From contig OY821745.1 of NCBI GenBank assembly GCA_963682055.1, forward strand, positions 18,845,342 to 18,909,341: a DNA stretch of 64,000 nucleotides. The letters are read 5' to 3'. This stretch comes from Primula veris (taxonomy: Eukaryota > Streptophyta > Magnoliopsida > Ericales > Primulaceae). This document shows positions 28,163 to 42,200 of the stretch, piece by piece. The notes under the pieces are model-generated. The model did no database searches, was not told the DNA's origin, and saw nothing but the letters and a program-made list of their open reading frames with translations. The translations under genes were made by a program, and so were the position numbers. How positions within the stretch are numbered: position 1 is the first letter of the stretch; each line of letters begins with the position of its first letter.

Positions 28163-29670
28163 GAAAGTGTGACAAATACGACAATCAAGATTTATAATAC
28201 ATAAATAAAATAAGTGTCCCCTCTGCTATACTAAAACAATTATAAGATGAGTGTTTGCTATTATCGTAAATGTTTATACCATTGTTCTATAATAAAAAGT
28301 TAAAAAGTACCTAATACTCTTTTGATATCCGGGATAAAAAATAATCGGTATGAGGAGTGAGTTTGCAAGGATAGAGATTGGTCTCGACAAAATACTTTTA
28401 GGTACCTCTCAATTGAGAAAAAAACAAAATGTGACAAAGTGTGACAAATACCTCCACCAAGATTAATACTAGTAAAAAAATAAAAGTGTCCCATCTGCCA
28501 TACAAAAACAAACAAGGTGAATGTTTAACACACGTTTGGTGGTAATAGTTATCACATTCGATCTAAATAAAGAAAAAGCCAAATGAGCACGTACCAAATT
28601 TATCTTTGTTAATTTTAACTAGCCTCATGTAATGTGATATGACACTAATTTTAGTAGCAAAATATGTATACTTAAGTATAAAATGGGGTTTGGGTCTACT
28701 CACGTGACTGCTCCTATCACAAATGCTTGTACAATCATTTTATAAAAGAGTGAAAAATAGCTAATACTCTTTTGATATCCGGAATATTAAAAATAATCGA
28801 TGTGAATATAAATATAAAAAGATCGAATCAACGTTAAGTTTGTTTTTGAATTTCCGATGTAACAAAAAAAACGGGGATAAATCTTTAATACTACTATTTT
28901 TATAGAGTATCGGTCACGAACAATATATTTAGGTAAGAAAGTGTGACAAATACCACCACCAAGTTTAATTCTATGTAAAAAAAAAAAAAAAGTAAAACTG
29001 TCCCATCTGCAATACTAAAACAAATAAAGACAAATGTTTAGTAGTAGAAATTTGGTAATAATATTGCCTCTCATACTCGATCAGTCATTTCCCCATCTAA
29101 ATAAACAAACAAATAAACAAAGGGTGACCCTCGGTTGAGAAAAAAACTAAAGAGTGAGAAAGTGCTAGGGCTGTGAATGATGTGAAAATTTCGTATTCTT
29201 TTCGCTAACAGCTCATCTCGTTTTTTTATTATTAAATAAAATGATAATGAAAAAAAAACATTTTATTTAGTAAACGAGATGACAATGATCACAGCTCTTT
29301 TCGTTTCGTGAAATTTCATTTTCGTTTAATATATATATAAAATAATAATAATAATAAATCTGTAGTACATTATATTAGATATATGAATTAATAAAACGCA
29401 TATAGTGTAAAAAATGGTGATGAGCCGAAACGAAACAAAATATTCATATCATTAACGAAATAAAAACGAAACGAAATTTTCTGTTTTGTCATGAAAATGA
29501 AAATCCTCAAAATTAAACAAAACGAAAACAAAATAGACCAAGTAAATTTAATACTACTACTTAGTAAAAATAAATAAAAGTGTCCCATCTTCCATACTAA
29601 TACTAAAACAAATAAGATGAAAGTTTAGTACAAATTTGGTGGCAATAGACTAATGTAATACTAATTGTGA
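28163..29670. repeat. Degenerate dispersed repeat, about four copies, upstream of the transporter
   Basis: The pattern 'gtgacaaatac', a 'ccaag-ttaata' block, 'aagtgtcccatctgccatac', then 'aaacaaata-agatgaatgttta' recurs near 28163-28260, 28435-28530, 28933-29050 and 29540-29630. The last copy is interrupted by about 380 bp (29164-29540) rich in 'cgtttcgt/acgaaac', which begins 'tagggctgtgaatga' like a hAT MITE. Its other end is not clear. Confidence 0.6.
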
Positions 29671-30107
29671 TACAAAAGCTATATTATCATACTTAGTAAA
29701 TAAATAAATAAAAAACCTACTCATCGTTTTGTTAGTGATAGAGTGATATAAATTAGACTCATATGTCAAGTTTGGATATATATGAAAATTATGTCCATAT
29801 TAGACAACTTTTATAGATATTTACATCAATTTTTTAATAAATTAAATAATCAATAAAATTCATGGTCATTCATTTTTATTCGATTGTTACCCTCATACTT
29901 TATGTATAAAATAATAGTATTATTTTAATCAGTTATTATAAAAATATATTTACAGCTTAACGATTTAGCACAGTAAATTTTATATTAGATAGCACAGTAA
30001 ATTTTGAAAAGAATTTTTATAAGAACCATGGGAATGGGAATGCCGATCTAAACAAAGAAAAGAAAAGAAAAGCCAAATCAGCTCCAGTTGTGGACTCTAT
30101 TCCACCC

Positions 30108-30165
30108 AATTTCTCTCTCTCTCTCTCTCTCCAGCCCTCACAGATCTCTTTCTCTCTCTCTCCCT
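30108..30165. repeat. CT-rich microsatellite in the transporter 5' leader
   Basis: Two runs of (TC)n separated by 'cagccctcacagatct' lie about 100-150 bp before the NIPA start codon. Pyrimidine-rich tracts near transcription starts are common in plant genes, so this probably marks the core promoter or 5' UTR. The transcription start itself cannot be placed by eye. Confidence 0.6.
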
Positions 30166-30261
30166 ATATTTTGTGCTCGAAGCAAGTGAAAATGTGGTTT
30201 ATAGTGTAAGAGCTAAGGTTTTTATTTATTAGTTTAGTTATAAGTGGAGAAGTAATTAAAA

Positions 30262-33200
30262 ATGGGGATAAACAGTTGGAAAGAAACGTATAAAGGAATG
30301 TCGTCTGATAATATAAAGGGATTGGTGTTAGCTCTTTCTTCTAGCGCATTTATCGGAGCTAGCTTCATTGTTAAGAAAAAAGGACTCAAAAAAGCCGCTG
30401 CCAACTCCGGTATTCGAGCAGGTATATATACACATTACTTTTCTGGTACTTTGTTTTGATGTTTTAGGATTAATTTAGTGGCTTATATTGGAGCACATGT
30501 TTAATTATATTAATATCCTACATTTCAGAATCTCATTGTTTACTCAATAGTTTTCTGATATGTACCTTGATGATTTATTACTAGTACTAGTTTCGGCAAC
30601 AGCTTTTTTTAGCTGATTTTTAGATTTTTTATTTTAAAAATTTGTGGGTGTTTGGACATCATTTATATTATATACACATATATTTATATATGCATGTATA
30701 CATATATATACACATGTATGCATTTATATTATATACACATTAATTTTCTGGTACTGTGTTTTGATGTTTTAGGACTTACTTAGTAGTGGCTTATGTTGGA
30801 GCACAGACTTAGGGTCCGTTTGGCAACAGTTTTTTTTTAGCTGAATTTTTTATTTGAAAAATTTGTAGGTGTTTGGACAGTCAGACTATTTAGCTTCTAA
30901 AAAGCAGATTTTTAGGCTAGAAACGCTTAAAAAAAATCCAGATTATTAAAATCTAGATTTTTAATGGATTTTTAAAACAGATTTTTGTAATCTAATTTTT
31001 GACCAAATAATCTGTTGCCAACCATAGCCTAATAATATCCCACATTTGAGAATCTCATTGTTTACTCAATAGTTTTCTGATTTGTACTTGATGATTTACT
31101 AGTAGTAGTTTTGATGTTTTAGGATATATATGCATACATATTTACATATATATATGTATGCTTGTATATTATATACACACCAACACTCTTCTGGTACTGT
31201 GTTTTGATGTTTTAGGATAAAGGGTCGGTTTGACAACAGGTTTTTTTAGTTGATTTTCGGATTTTTGATTTTAAAAATCTGTGGGTGTTTGGACAGTTAG
31301 ATTATTTAGTTTCGAGAAAGCAGATTTTTAGAGGATTTTTTAAAACAGTTTTTTAAAATCGGAATTTGGACCAAAAATTTGTTGCCAAAAATAGCCTTAT
31401 TTAGTGGTTTATATGTTGAAGCACAGACCAAATAATATCCCACATTTGAGTATCTCATTGTTTCTTCAATATTTTCTGATATGCACTTGATGATTTACTA
31501 GTAGTAGTTTTGTTCCTTTAGATCGTTCGGTTTGGTTTTATGGTTTTATGAGTGAATTAGTGGCTTATAATGGAGCACAGACTAAATAATATCCCATATG
31601 AGTGAATTAGTGGCTTATAATGGAGCACGGACTAAATAATATCCCACACGAATGAATTAGGGGCTTATAATGGAGCACGGACTAAATAATATCCCTCATT
31701 TGAGATTCTCATTGTTTACTCAATAGTTTTCGGATATGCACTTGATGATTTACTACTGGAAGTTCCGAAGTTTTGTTCGTTTGGATCGTTCGGTTTGGTT
31801 TTGTGGTTTTATGACTGAAGTAGTGGCTTATATTAGAGCACGGACTAAATGATTTTTGGCATTTGCGAATTTGATTGTTTGTTCAAGATTTGGCTGGTAT
31901 GGACGTGAATTTGATCCACTTTGTACTGCAGTTTACTGGATTTGGCCTAAAAGGTCGATCAGTTTGGTGGGCTCGGTGGAGTAATTAAGGGCTTAATGTT
32001 AGAGTACAGATCAAAAGATAAGATTTTGATTGTTTGTTTCAGGAATTTGCTGATCTGGACGTCGTTCTTCTTTCCAGAATATTGTTCCCGTTTCTCAGAT
32101 GCAAATGTATTATCTTTTTTGGGTGATTCATGACTTTGCTGTTTTAGGAGTGAAGTAGTGGCAGTTAGTTTATGCATGAGAATAAAAGATTACTTCTTGA
32201 GTACTGGTCGAAAGGTTTCCCACATTTTTGGATATTGACAAGGTGGTTAGTCTAGACTGAATCCACTTTCTGCTACTGCAGTTTACTCATTTTTGTCATG
32301 TTAGATCGTTCAGTTTGGTGATCTCATTGTGATTTTTCGGTTTTAGGAGTAATTGAGGGCTTTAATGTCTACATATCAAACAATTTCCCACCTTTGAGAT
32401 TTGATTGTTAGCTGATCTGGACTTCATTTTGTGAGGAAAGCGTTACGATTTTGCTGTTTTTGGAGTCAAGTAGTTGGATATTGAAAAGTTAACGAATCTA
32501 AGAATAGATCCCCTTTCTGCGATTGGTTTAGTAGTTCTGTACCTCTTGACCATTTAGCTTTGTGGGCACGTCATGATTGTGGTGAAAACAAATGGCCTAA
32601 ATTAGAATGGAACCTTATGTTTGAAGACAAATTACCTGGTTATCACTTATCCATATGTCAGATTTTGACTTTTTAGATTTAGGTTCAGCTGATATGAATG
32701 GAAACCATTTTCTTGATTTAACCTGCCTAAAATAGAATGGAAATTTATTTTTTACTCTGTTGATATATCAAATTTAATTTTTTTGTACTGCAGTCTGAAA
32801 GTTTTTTTTATGACTTCATGGTTTAGTTATGACGTTACTTGGCTGTGTTATGATTCAGCTATTTTTCGGAGTAAATTGGCAATAAGTAGTTTAGGTAGGG
32901 TTCTCTACTGGACCAACTTCAGATGGTTGAGCTTTGTGGACACGTTATGATTCAGCTATTTTCGTAGTAAATTCGTAGCTTTTAAATCACATTTGTGCCA
33001 AAGTTTGAACAATTGAGTGCAGATCAAACGATTTCCCACGGTTGTGGTTTTGATCACTGTTTCCAAAGTCCCCGCCTAGCTCCGCTTAGGTACCAGGCAT
33101 TTGGTCTGCCGCGGCGATTAATTGTAAGCGCTTTGATATGAGTAGTCAAATTCGGGTCGGCCCAGGTCAAACGGGTCAAACCAGTTAAAATAGGTGAAAT

Positions 33201-36200
33201 TTTATTATTAAAAAACCCATAAATGATTATTCAAAAATACATGTTGATCATCAATTAAGATTTGCACTTCAAATTTGTCTTTCAATACATCATTATGTTT
33301 ATTTTGGTTTATATTCGGTTGTTCAAATATTGTCATTATAGATTTTGTTGATTTTTTTTTTATGGTACATCCATAGATTCAAAGTGCATAAATGCTTAAT
33401 TGAACTTGTTAATTATATCTACAACATATATATCAAACGAGAATCCAAAAAAGCCCAAAAACATGTCAAAGTTTTCCCGCCTAGGCTAGCTTAACCCCCT
33501 GACTATTCACTTAGGCCCCACCTTCCGCCTTTAGTCTGCCTATGGACCTTTGAAACCTGGGTTTTGATTGTTACATTGAAGAGTTAGCTGGTATGCCCGA
33601 AAACAGTCCCTGGAATTACTGTGCCTGGAAGCCATTCTATGATGATTGTGTGAACTCCGGAGCAATTTAATGGCGGAACTATTCTTGTTTGGATTAAAAA
33701 AGATTCATCATGTGGTAGTAACTCTAGTATTACTTGATCCGTCCAATATCCTTTTTCTGTATTTATTGCGATTGGAATACAATATGAAAGGACTTCTACT
33801 TCTGTTGATGTATCAGTTTTATTTGTCCTCGTACTGCAATTTGATAGATTTTTATGATTCTGCTTTTCGAGTAAATTAGCAACAACTAGTGTACACGTAA
33901 ATTGTTGAATAAAGATAAAATGATTTCACATTTGGGATTTGACATTTTAGATTATCCGATCTGGATTATCTACTTTCCTGCCGTATTGTATCCACAATGG
34001 AATAGAAATGTATCTTCTAGTGTAGTTGATTTAAGAATTTTCTTTTACTGGTGCTGCAAGTTAGTAGATTTTACCTTCAGATGTTTTAATTTTAGGTTTT
34101 TATCTGTTATAATTCTGATGTTCGTGGATTAAATTTTAATGACCTATTTTATGCTAAAGCTCATGTTTGCGTACAAAACAAAAGATTGTGATTGTTATAT
34201 AGAGAAATTATTGCTATGTTCTCGTAGTAAATTGTCGGAACTTTTTTGGTGCAAAAGCTCACCTTCGAGTACAGTTCATGAACTTTTGCTGTATTGTTTT
34301 AAACCACCAACCCATTCTCCTTATATGGAGCCAACTAAACATCATATGCTATCTTAGCTGTATTGTTTCTTTGGTGTTGAAGCTTTTATAGATTTCTATA
34401 TCTTACCGTCTTTTTCTACTGCCTTGATGCATTACATTTTGGAGTTAGGTTTTTCTTCAGAGTAAATAAATCATTAAGGTTTCGTATCTGGTCATAGTAA
34501 GTGTGTTGAATTGGTTCTTGTGGACTAATTTAAAGCTGCAACAAGCATCTGATTGAGATGATTCATTTCCTTGTTTGGTTTGATGGATAAGATCTTGCCT
34601 TCTTTGTCTTAAGAGCGTGTTCTGGAAGTGAGAGGTTGGACTCCAATTTTAGAATTTATTTTGGTGGCTTTTCCCTAATCCCCAAAGCATCTGAAATAGT
34701 TTTATGTTTGAAATTTTAGAAGTTTCTTTGAACCAAATAATTTTCCAGTGGAAACAATTATTTGCTTGAAATTATTTTTATACGAGTAGTTTCATCAAAT
34801 GGTTCCATGACCCTGACTTATTTATTTTGCCATGTTTGCTGTCAACCTACTCAAGGAGTTAGGTTTGGCGACTCTTTCAGATTAGCGGTTGCCTCCTGTG
34901 AAATGACAGTATCCCTGCTTACCTTAACTTTACAACTTAATATCAGAAGAACTGGTTTCTAGGCATTTGCAAAGAATGAATTAGAGCTAGGAGTTTAAAT
35001 TTGTGCAATGGATAAAATTATTTGTTTATGCATCCACATTAAGGCAATATTTGTTCGTTCCCAGGTGCTGTTCATAAACAACAATCAAGTTCATTTGTCA
35101 GTAAACAAATATTCAATAGCTTTCTCTAGCAAGCCGTGGGTCCACCTGAATTCCTTCAGTTTGAAATGCTCGACTGCTTGCCGTAGTTAGAGGTTTCTAG
35201 GTTCCGGAAATCAACATAATTAATTTCTTTGCGGCTATTGATACATTGGCATATGCCGATTATGTTTATTATGTTAAGTTACTAACTTGCTAGGTTATGC
35301 AATATTTGCATGCTTTGTGCTTGTTTTTGTGGATCACTGAGGACATGGATGATGTTATTAATTTAATGCATATGGTTACTCTGTTTGATCATATATCATG
35401 CCTTCCTACTCAGTGTTGGCGTGTATCTTATATACTTCTTTATGGTTCTTCTAGTTGATTGCATATGGACAAGGATTTTTCTCATTTGAACAAAATGTCA
35501 CTGCTATTTTTAACAGGTGTTGGAGGTTTCTCATATTTGTATGAGCCGTTATGGTGGGTGGGCATGACAACAAGTGAGTGATACAAATTCATCTCCTTGA
35601 ATTTCTTTAAATTTTCCTTAAAATTTTTACAAAACGATCTCCAGTAATTTTCTTTTTCGTCATGCTCTAATGCACATATATAACCCACATATATTACTTC
35701 AGGATATAATTTTTCTGGAAAAAATTAGACTTTGTTTGTTCATTGTTATGCATTCAAAATTCCTTCTAGGCCTTTCTTTCACGTAATACTAAAGAGTTAA
35801 TCTCAATAAAAAAAGAACTAGCTATACTCACTTAACTGATTGCAAAAATGTTGCATTTCCATAACAAGCAATGATGTGTAGATTCTAGAAGATAAATTGT
35901 CATTTATCATTGACAGTTAACAGGGAAGAGCAAACTTGTCAAGAAGAGTTTCTTATTTTAGAGAGTTTACGAGTGTCTTCTAAAAATCCAGATCTTCTTC
36001 TGAAGTTTTCTTTGACTGAGTAGCGGCATTATTTATTGCAAATAAGCAACATCTATCATTTATGCCTGTTGGAAATTTTATTTTACTTTTAACAGTGATA
36101 GTTGGAGAAATTGCAAATTTCGCAGCCTATGCCTTTGCACCGGCTATTTTAGTTACTCCTCTTGGTGCCCTTAGCATCATTATCAGGTATTATTCCCCAC

Positions 36201-39200
36201 ATCTTATTTAAATCTTTGGGTCATTGCTTGTTTGGTTGTCTAATAAGAAGTCTGTTTACTGCAGTGCTGCACTTGCACATGTTATTTTAAGGGAGAGATT
36301 ACATATTTTTGGGATTCTTGGTTGTGTTCTTTGTGTTGTGGGCTCTACCACCATTGTTCTACATGCCCCTCCCGAACGAGAGATTGAATCTGTGAAAGAA
36401 GTATGGGATCTTGCTACTGAGCCAGGTGTGTGCTCTTTTATCTCATGGCCAAGATTTATTGTTCTATGGCCTTTTCAGTTTTTGTTTTTCTTCTTTCAAG
36501 TTTTTATATAAATCTGTGTTCTGCAAGGAAACAATTTAATATTCTTTTCTTGTAGGTTTTCTCTTGTATGCAGCTTTGGTGATAACAGCTGTCTTCATTA
36601 TAATATTTCACTATATCCCTCAATTTGGTCAGACTCATATCATGGTCTATATCGGAGTGTGTTCGTTAGTTGGTTCTTTGTCGGTACGCTTTAACATTAT
36701 AGTTAGAGAATTTCTAAGTTCCATTCTATTTCCTATAAATCATTGTCTTAACTCAGGTTTCTCGACAGGTCATGAGTGTTAAAGCACTTGGAATTGCCTT
36801 GAAGTTAACATTATCTGGAATGAACCAATTAATATATCCCCAAACATGGGCCTTCACCATTGTAGTCATTACTTGTATCATTACCCAAATGAATTATTTA
36901 AATAAGGTAATAACTTCTTATCTCTCTTCCTTTATGTTTTAATCTCTCATCTTCTTGATTCGGTTGCTTAACTTTTGTTGTTCTATTTTGCTACCTTATT
37001 GAGGACCTTATTCAGAACTCTCTGCTTTTAAGTTCTTAAAATTAGGCAGCTGAAATCTTTAGGCGCCTATGTTGAGCTAGAATGGTGATATAGACCAGAT
37101 GGGTTTGCAGTAATGGTGCAATTTCTGACAAACTGTCTGAGGAGTTGCTTGGTTTCATTTGACAAAATGCTAAGAATAATATTCTACTTATATAAACTCA
37201 CCCTGATAGGAGGAGATTAAATATATAAGATGAATCAAACCCCATGCCGTCAATTTACAATCTCAAAACCCTTGATTAGTAATTGTTAGAAACAAAGAAT
37301 AATTAGCAATTAGTTGGCAGTTTAGTATTATAGAAGCTTGTAGAAAGTTGTAGTGTACTTATATAATATAGAAGCTTCTAGAGAGTTGTAGTGTACTTAC
37401 TACTAGCCTATATAAAGGCAGCAGCTGTATCAATAGAGATTAACAGAATATAAGAAATGTACTTTCTGTAAATCTAAATTTCACATGGTATCAGAGCTGT
37501 TGGTTCTTTCCTGAGAAAGTTTGTCATTCCTTATTCTTGGAATCTCCTTTTCCCTGTGACCGAATTCCTCAATTTTCTTTGTTCCTCCCAGACAGCCTTA
37601 GTTCTTTTGCTCATTTCCTTAGTTCTTTTGCTCATTTCTTCGTGTCGGTGTCTCTTCTTCCTGTCAATCAAGTATGCCGGGATCCACTCAAAGCTCCACT
37701 GAAACAACTGGCTCTGTACTGGATGTCCCTGCAACTGCGAAAAACGTCGTTGCTTCAACAGGGGACTTGCAAAACATCCAGCATGCATATCGTTTGAACG
37801 GAAAGAGCTACTTGAAGTGGTCACAAGTAGTCCGCACCTTCCTTAAGGGCAGAGGGAAATTGAGCCATTTGTTGGGGACAAGTCCTTCAAAGGATGACCC
37901 AAATTTTGCGGCTTGGGACGAACAAGATTCCATGGTGATGGCGTGGCTGTGGAATTCGATGCTGTCGGAGATTAGTGATACGTGTATGTTTCTTGGAACC
38001 GCCAAAGAAATTTGGGATGCTGTTCAACAAACATACTCGAAGGTTCATGATGCTGCACAAATATATGAAATTAAGACCAACCAAACAAGGGACTCAAACT
38101 GTTACTGAATATTCGAGTTTCTTGCAAGGTTTATGGCTGGAAATGGATCATTATCAATGTATTCAGATGCGTTGCAGCGAAGATGCAGCAATTCTGAAGC
38201 GGTTTGTAGAGAAAGATCGTATTTACGACTTTCTTGCTGGTTTAAATCCTGAGTTCGATGCAGTAAGAGTGCAAATTTTGGGAAAAGACGACCTGCCCTC
38301 TTTGAATGAGGCAATTTCGATCGTACGAGCAGAAGAGGGACGACGAAGTGTCATGCTGGAGACTCATGGAGCAGATAGTTCCGTACTTGTCACCAAATCC
38401 ATGGGACTGAAGGAATACAACTCACCGCAACCAATCGCTCAAGTGAAGCAATCTAAATCCTTGAGTAAAGAATCTTTGTTTTGCACATACTGCAAAAAGC
38501 ATCGCCACACCAGGGAGCGGTGTTGGAAGCTCCATGGCAGGCCAAATGACAAAACAAATAGAATTACTCAAGACAGAGGTCAAGCACATGTGGCGAGCAT
38601 TATAAACAGTGAAGAGACTTCGCAAAAAACTGTTCATGGATTTAAGAGAGAAGAAATTGAAAAGCTGAAAACTCTTTTGGAGTCTCTTCAACAACCGTCC
38701 GTACCAGGTACATGTTCACTCGCGTTTTCAGGTATTGCTTCTTTCTCTTGTGTTGCCAATGTCTCTGAAAAAATTTCGCCAAAAAATGTGGGTAATCGAT
38801 TCCGGAGCCACTGACCATACCTGTTCTTCCAAACATTTTATTTTCTATACGCCTTGTTCTAGTCATAAGAAGATTATAATAGTCGATGGGTCCATTACCA
38901 CTGTAGCCGGTCATGGGGATATTTTCATAAGTGATTCTCTCATACTAAAAAACGTCTTCCATGTTCCAAAACATTTTGCAAACGTCGTTTCCATTCAAAA
39001 ACTAACCAAAGATTCTAATTGCAGTGTAACTTTCTTTCCTTCTCATTGTCAATTTCAGGAACAGGGCACGAAGAAGACGACTGGACGTGCTAGTGAGAGG
39101 GACAGTCTTTACTATCTGGAGAGACAAAGTGGAAAAACTGGAGTCGAGAATTCCCTATCCACGTCATTTTTTTCCAAATCTGTCATGTCAAATAAGAATA

Positions 39201-42200
39201 AAATATGGCTCTATCATTATCGTTTAGGTCATCCATCGTTTAGTGTGCTTAAGGTGATATTTCCTTCGTTATTCAATGGGTCAACTTTAGAGGCTTTTCA
39301 TTGTAATGATTGTGAACTTGCCAAGCACAAACATACTTCATTTTCAAAATGTAATACAAAGTCCCTTGTTCCTTTTGCTCTTATTCATAGTGACATTTGG
39401 GGTCCTTCATCAGTTCCAAATATTTCTGGTGCTAAATGGTTTGTTTCATTCATTGATGATTGTACACGTGTAATATGAATCTATCTTTTGAAAAATAAAT
39501 AAGATGTTAGCACCGTTTTTCCAAATTTCTATAATATGATCAAAACTCAGTTTGATGTAAAAATTAAGAGATTTCATTTTGATAACGCCAAAGACTATTT
39601 TAACCATATTATTTCTCCATTTTTTCAAAGAGAAGGAATTATTCATGAGTCCTCATGTGTTTCTACACCCCAACTAAACGGAGTGGCTGAACGAAATTTT
39701 TTCCATCTTTTAGATACCACAAGAGCATTATTATTTCACAAAACTGTCCCTAAACAATATTGGGGAGAAGCTATCCTAACTGCTGCCCATCTCATTAATA
39801 GGCTTCTGACTAGAGTACTTGAGCAAAAGAGTCCTATTGAAACTCTCACAAAATTTTTCCCAAATTTCACAAGTTCAAACAATCTTACTCCTCGAATTTT
39901 TGGCAGTGTTACGTTTATTCATGTCCATTCTCACAATAGGGGAAAACTTGATCCATGTGCTTTAAAATGCATTTTTGTCGGGTATTCTTCGACACAAAAA
40001 GGTTACAAGTGTTTTCATCCGCCTATTAGAAAATTCTTTGTTTCGGCTGATGTTACATTTGTCGAAAATGAGTCATATTTTCAACATTCCTATCTTCAGG
40101 GGGAGACCTTAAATGAAGATAAAAAAGATGACTTGTTTCGTCTTGATTCTTCTCCTAGTCTGTTTAAGTGTTCAGTCCAGCCTGTTTCAAATTCTGTTGA
40201 ACCATTCGTCTTACCTGTTCGAGTTGAGTCAACCCACTAAGTCCACTTCTGCCGAGTCTGTTCCATCACTTAAGTCTCCAGTCAAGTCATGTGAGATGAC
40301 AAAATAAGGGGAAACAAGATACCATTCGACCACTACAAGTTTACTCCAGGATGAAAATAGCGGTTCCTCAATCTTTGTAGGAACAATCTCCTCTTCGTGC
40401 TGATGTTCAGAACTCTGAAACCGTTTTGCAACACAGAGAAAATATAACACTTTCAACCGAGTCCACTGAACCTATGATTGGACATGAAAAAACATGTACA
40501 TAAGAATTACCGATTACACTTGGAAAGGGAAGCATAACTTGTACAGAACATCCACTATACTTATTCACGACCTACCAAAATCTATCCTCAATCATAAAAC
40601 CTTTTTAACTAACCTTCATACAATACCCATTCCGAGAAATTTATCTGAGGCATTTGGTGACAAGAAGTGGGAGGATGCTATGAAACCGAGATGGAAGCTC
40701 TAATGAAAAACAAGACATGGGAGTTGGTTAAAATGCCAAAAGGGAAGAAATTGATTGGATGCAGATAGGTCTTCACCGTAAAGTACAAGTCAGACGGTTC
40801 CGTAGAGAGGTACAAAGCAAGATTGGTCCGCCAAAGGGTACACTCAAACCTATGGTATTGGTTACATCGAAACATTTGCTCCAGTCGCAAAGATGAATAC
40901 AGTGCGGGTTCTTTTGTCTTTGGCCGCCAATTTTGGATGGAAGTTGCAACAGTTTGATGTTAAAAATGCGTTCCTTCATGACGATCTAGAAGAGGAGATT
41001 TACATGAAAATTCCTCCAGGATTCGAATCTAAAGAGGGAATGGTGTGCAAGTTGAGGAAAGCTCTCTATGAACTTAAATAATCTCCAAGAGTTTGGTTCT
41101 GAAGATTTACAAAGGTGATGACTTCATTAAAATACAAGCAGAGCCAAGGTGACCATACCTTATTTGTTCGACACTCTCATTAGGGGGAGTGACAGCATTG
41201 TTGGTGTACGTAGATGATATTATTGTCACGGGGAATGATACAAAAGAAATGGTCAATTTGAAAACATGTCTCTTAAGAGAATTTGACATCAAAGAACTTG
41301 GGAGATTGAAATACTTCCTTGGCATTGAGGTCGCACATTCAAAGGAAGGTATTTTTATATCTCAACAAAAATACGTACTCGATTTGTTAAAAGAGACAGG
41401 AATGTTAGGTTGCAAGCAACTTGAGACGCCTATCGAGTTCAACCATAGACTGTGTGATGCTCCCGAAGATCCTGTGGTAAATAAAGGTCTTTATCAAAGA
41501 CTTGTCTAAAGGTTAATCTATCTGACGCATACGAGACCTGATATTGCATTTGCGGTGAGTATTGTCAGTCAATTCATGCATAATCCTAAAGAATCGCATC
41601 TCAAGGCCGCGTACAGGATCCTACAATACTTAAAAGGCAGCCTGGGAAGAGGTATCTTGTTTAAGAAAGGAGAAAAAAATAACTTTAGAAGCCTACACCG
41701 ATGCAGATTACGTAGGATCATTAGTAGACAGGAGGTCGACTTCAGGTTATTGTACTATCTTAGGAGGGAATATTGTAACATGGAGAAGTAAGAAGCAAAA
41801 CGTGGTGGCTAGATTAAGTGCAGAATCTGAGTTCAGGTCTTTGGTGATGGGAATATGCGAACTACTATGGTTGAAAATAATTCTTGATGATTTAAAAATA
41901 AAATGGGAAGGACCAATGAAGTTGTACTACGACAACAAATCTGCGATCAGCATTTGCTCATAACCCCAGTACAACATGATCGAACAAAACATATTGAAGT
42001 CGACAGACATTTCATCAATGAGAAACTAGACAGTGGCTTAATATGTACTCCATTTGTTTCAACAAAAGATCAATTAGTAGATGTTTTTACAATCATCGCG
42101 TTCCGAGACATTATTCACAAGCTTGGAATGGAAGATATCCATTCACCAGCTTGAGGGGGAGTGTTAGAAACAAAGAATAATGAGCAATTAGTTGGCAGTT

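Larger units (their letters stand above)
30440..33050. repeat. Degenerate tandem repeats making up NIPA intron 1
   Basis: A unit containing 'gtggcttatattggagcac', 'aataatatcccacatttgag', 'ctcattgtttactcaatag' and 'cacttgatgatttacta' recurs near 30477, 31029, 31398, 31555, 31613 and 31664. Looser versions continue to about 33050. Several copies end with 'gttttgatgttttagga'. The clearest tandem stretch is 31550-31700, with about 58-66-bp steps. The pattern implies the intron grew by repeated local duplication. Confidence 0.75.

Noticed and set aside
34139..34357. Short plus-strand ORFs in NIPA intron 1 (33646-35190)
   Set aside because: Hydrophobic, AT-driven frames inside an intron with no conserved motif. 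Intron position is fixed by phase-consistent exons.
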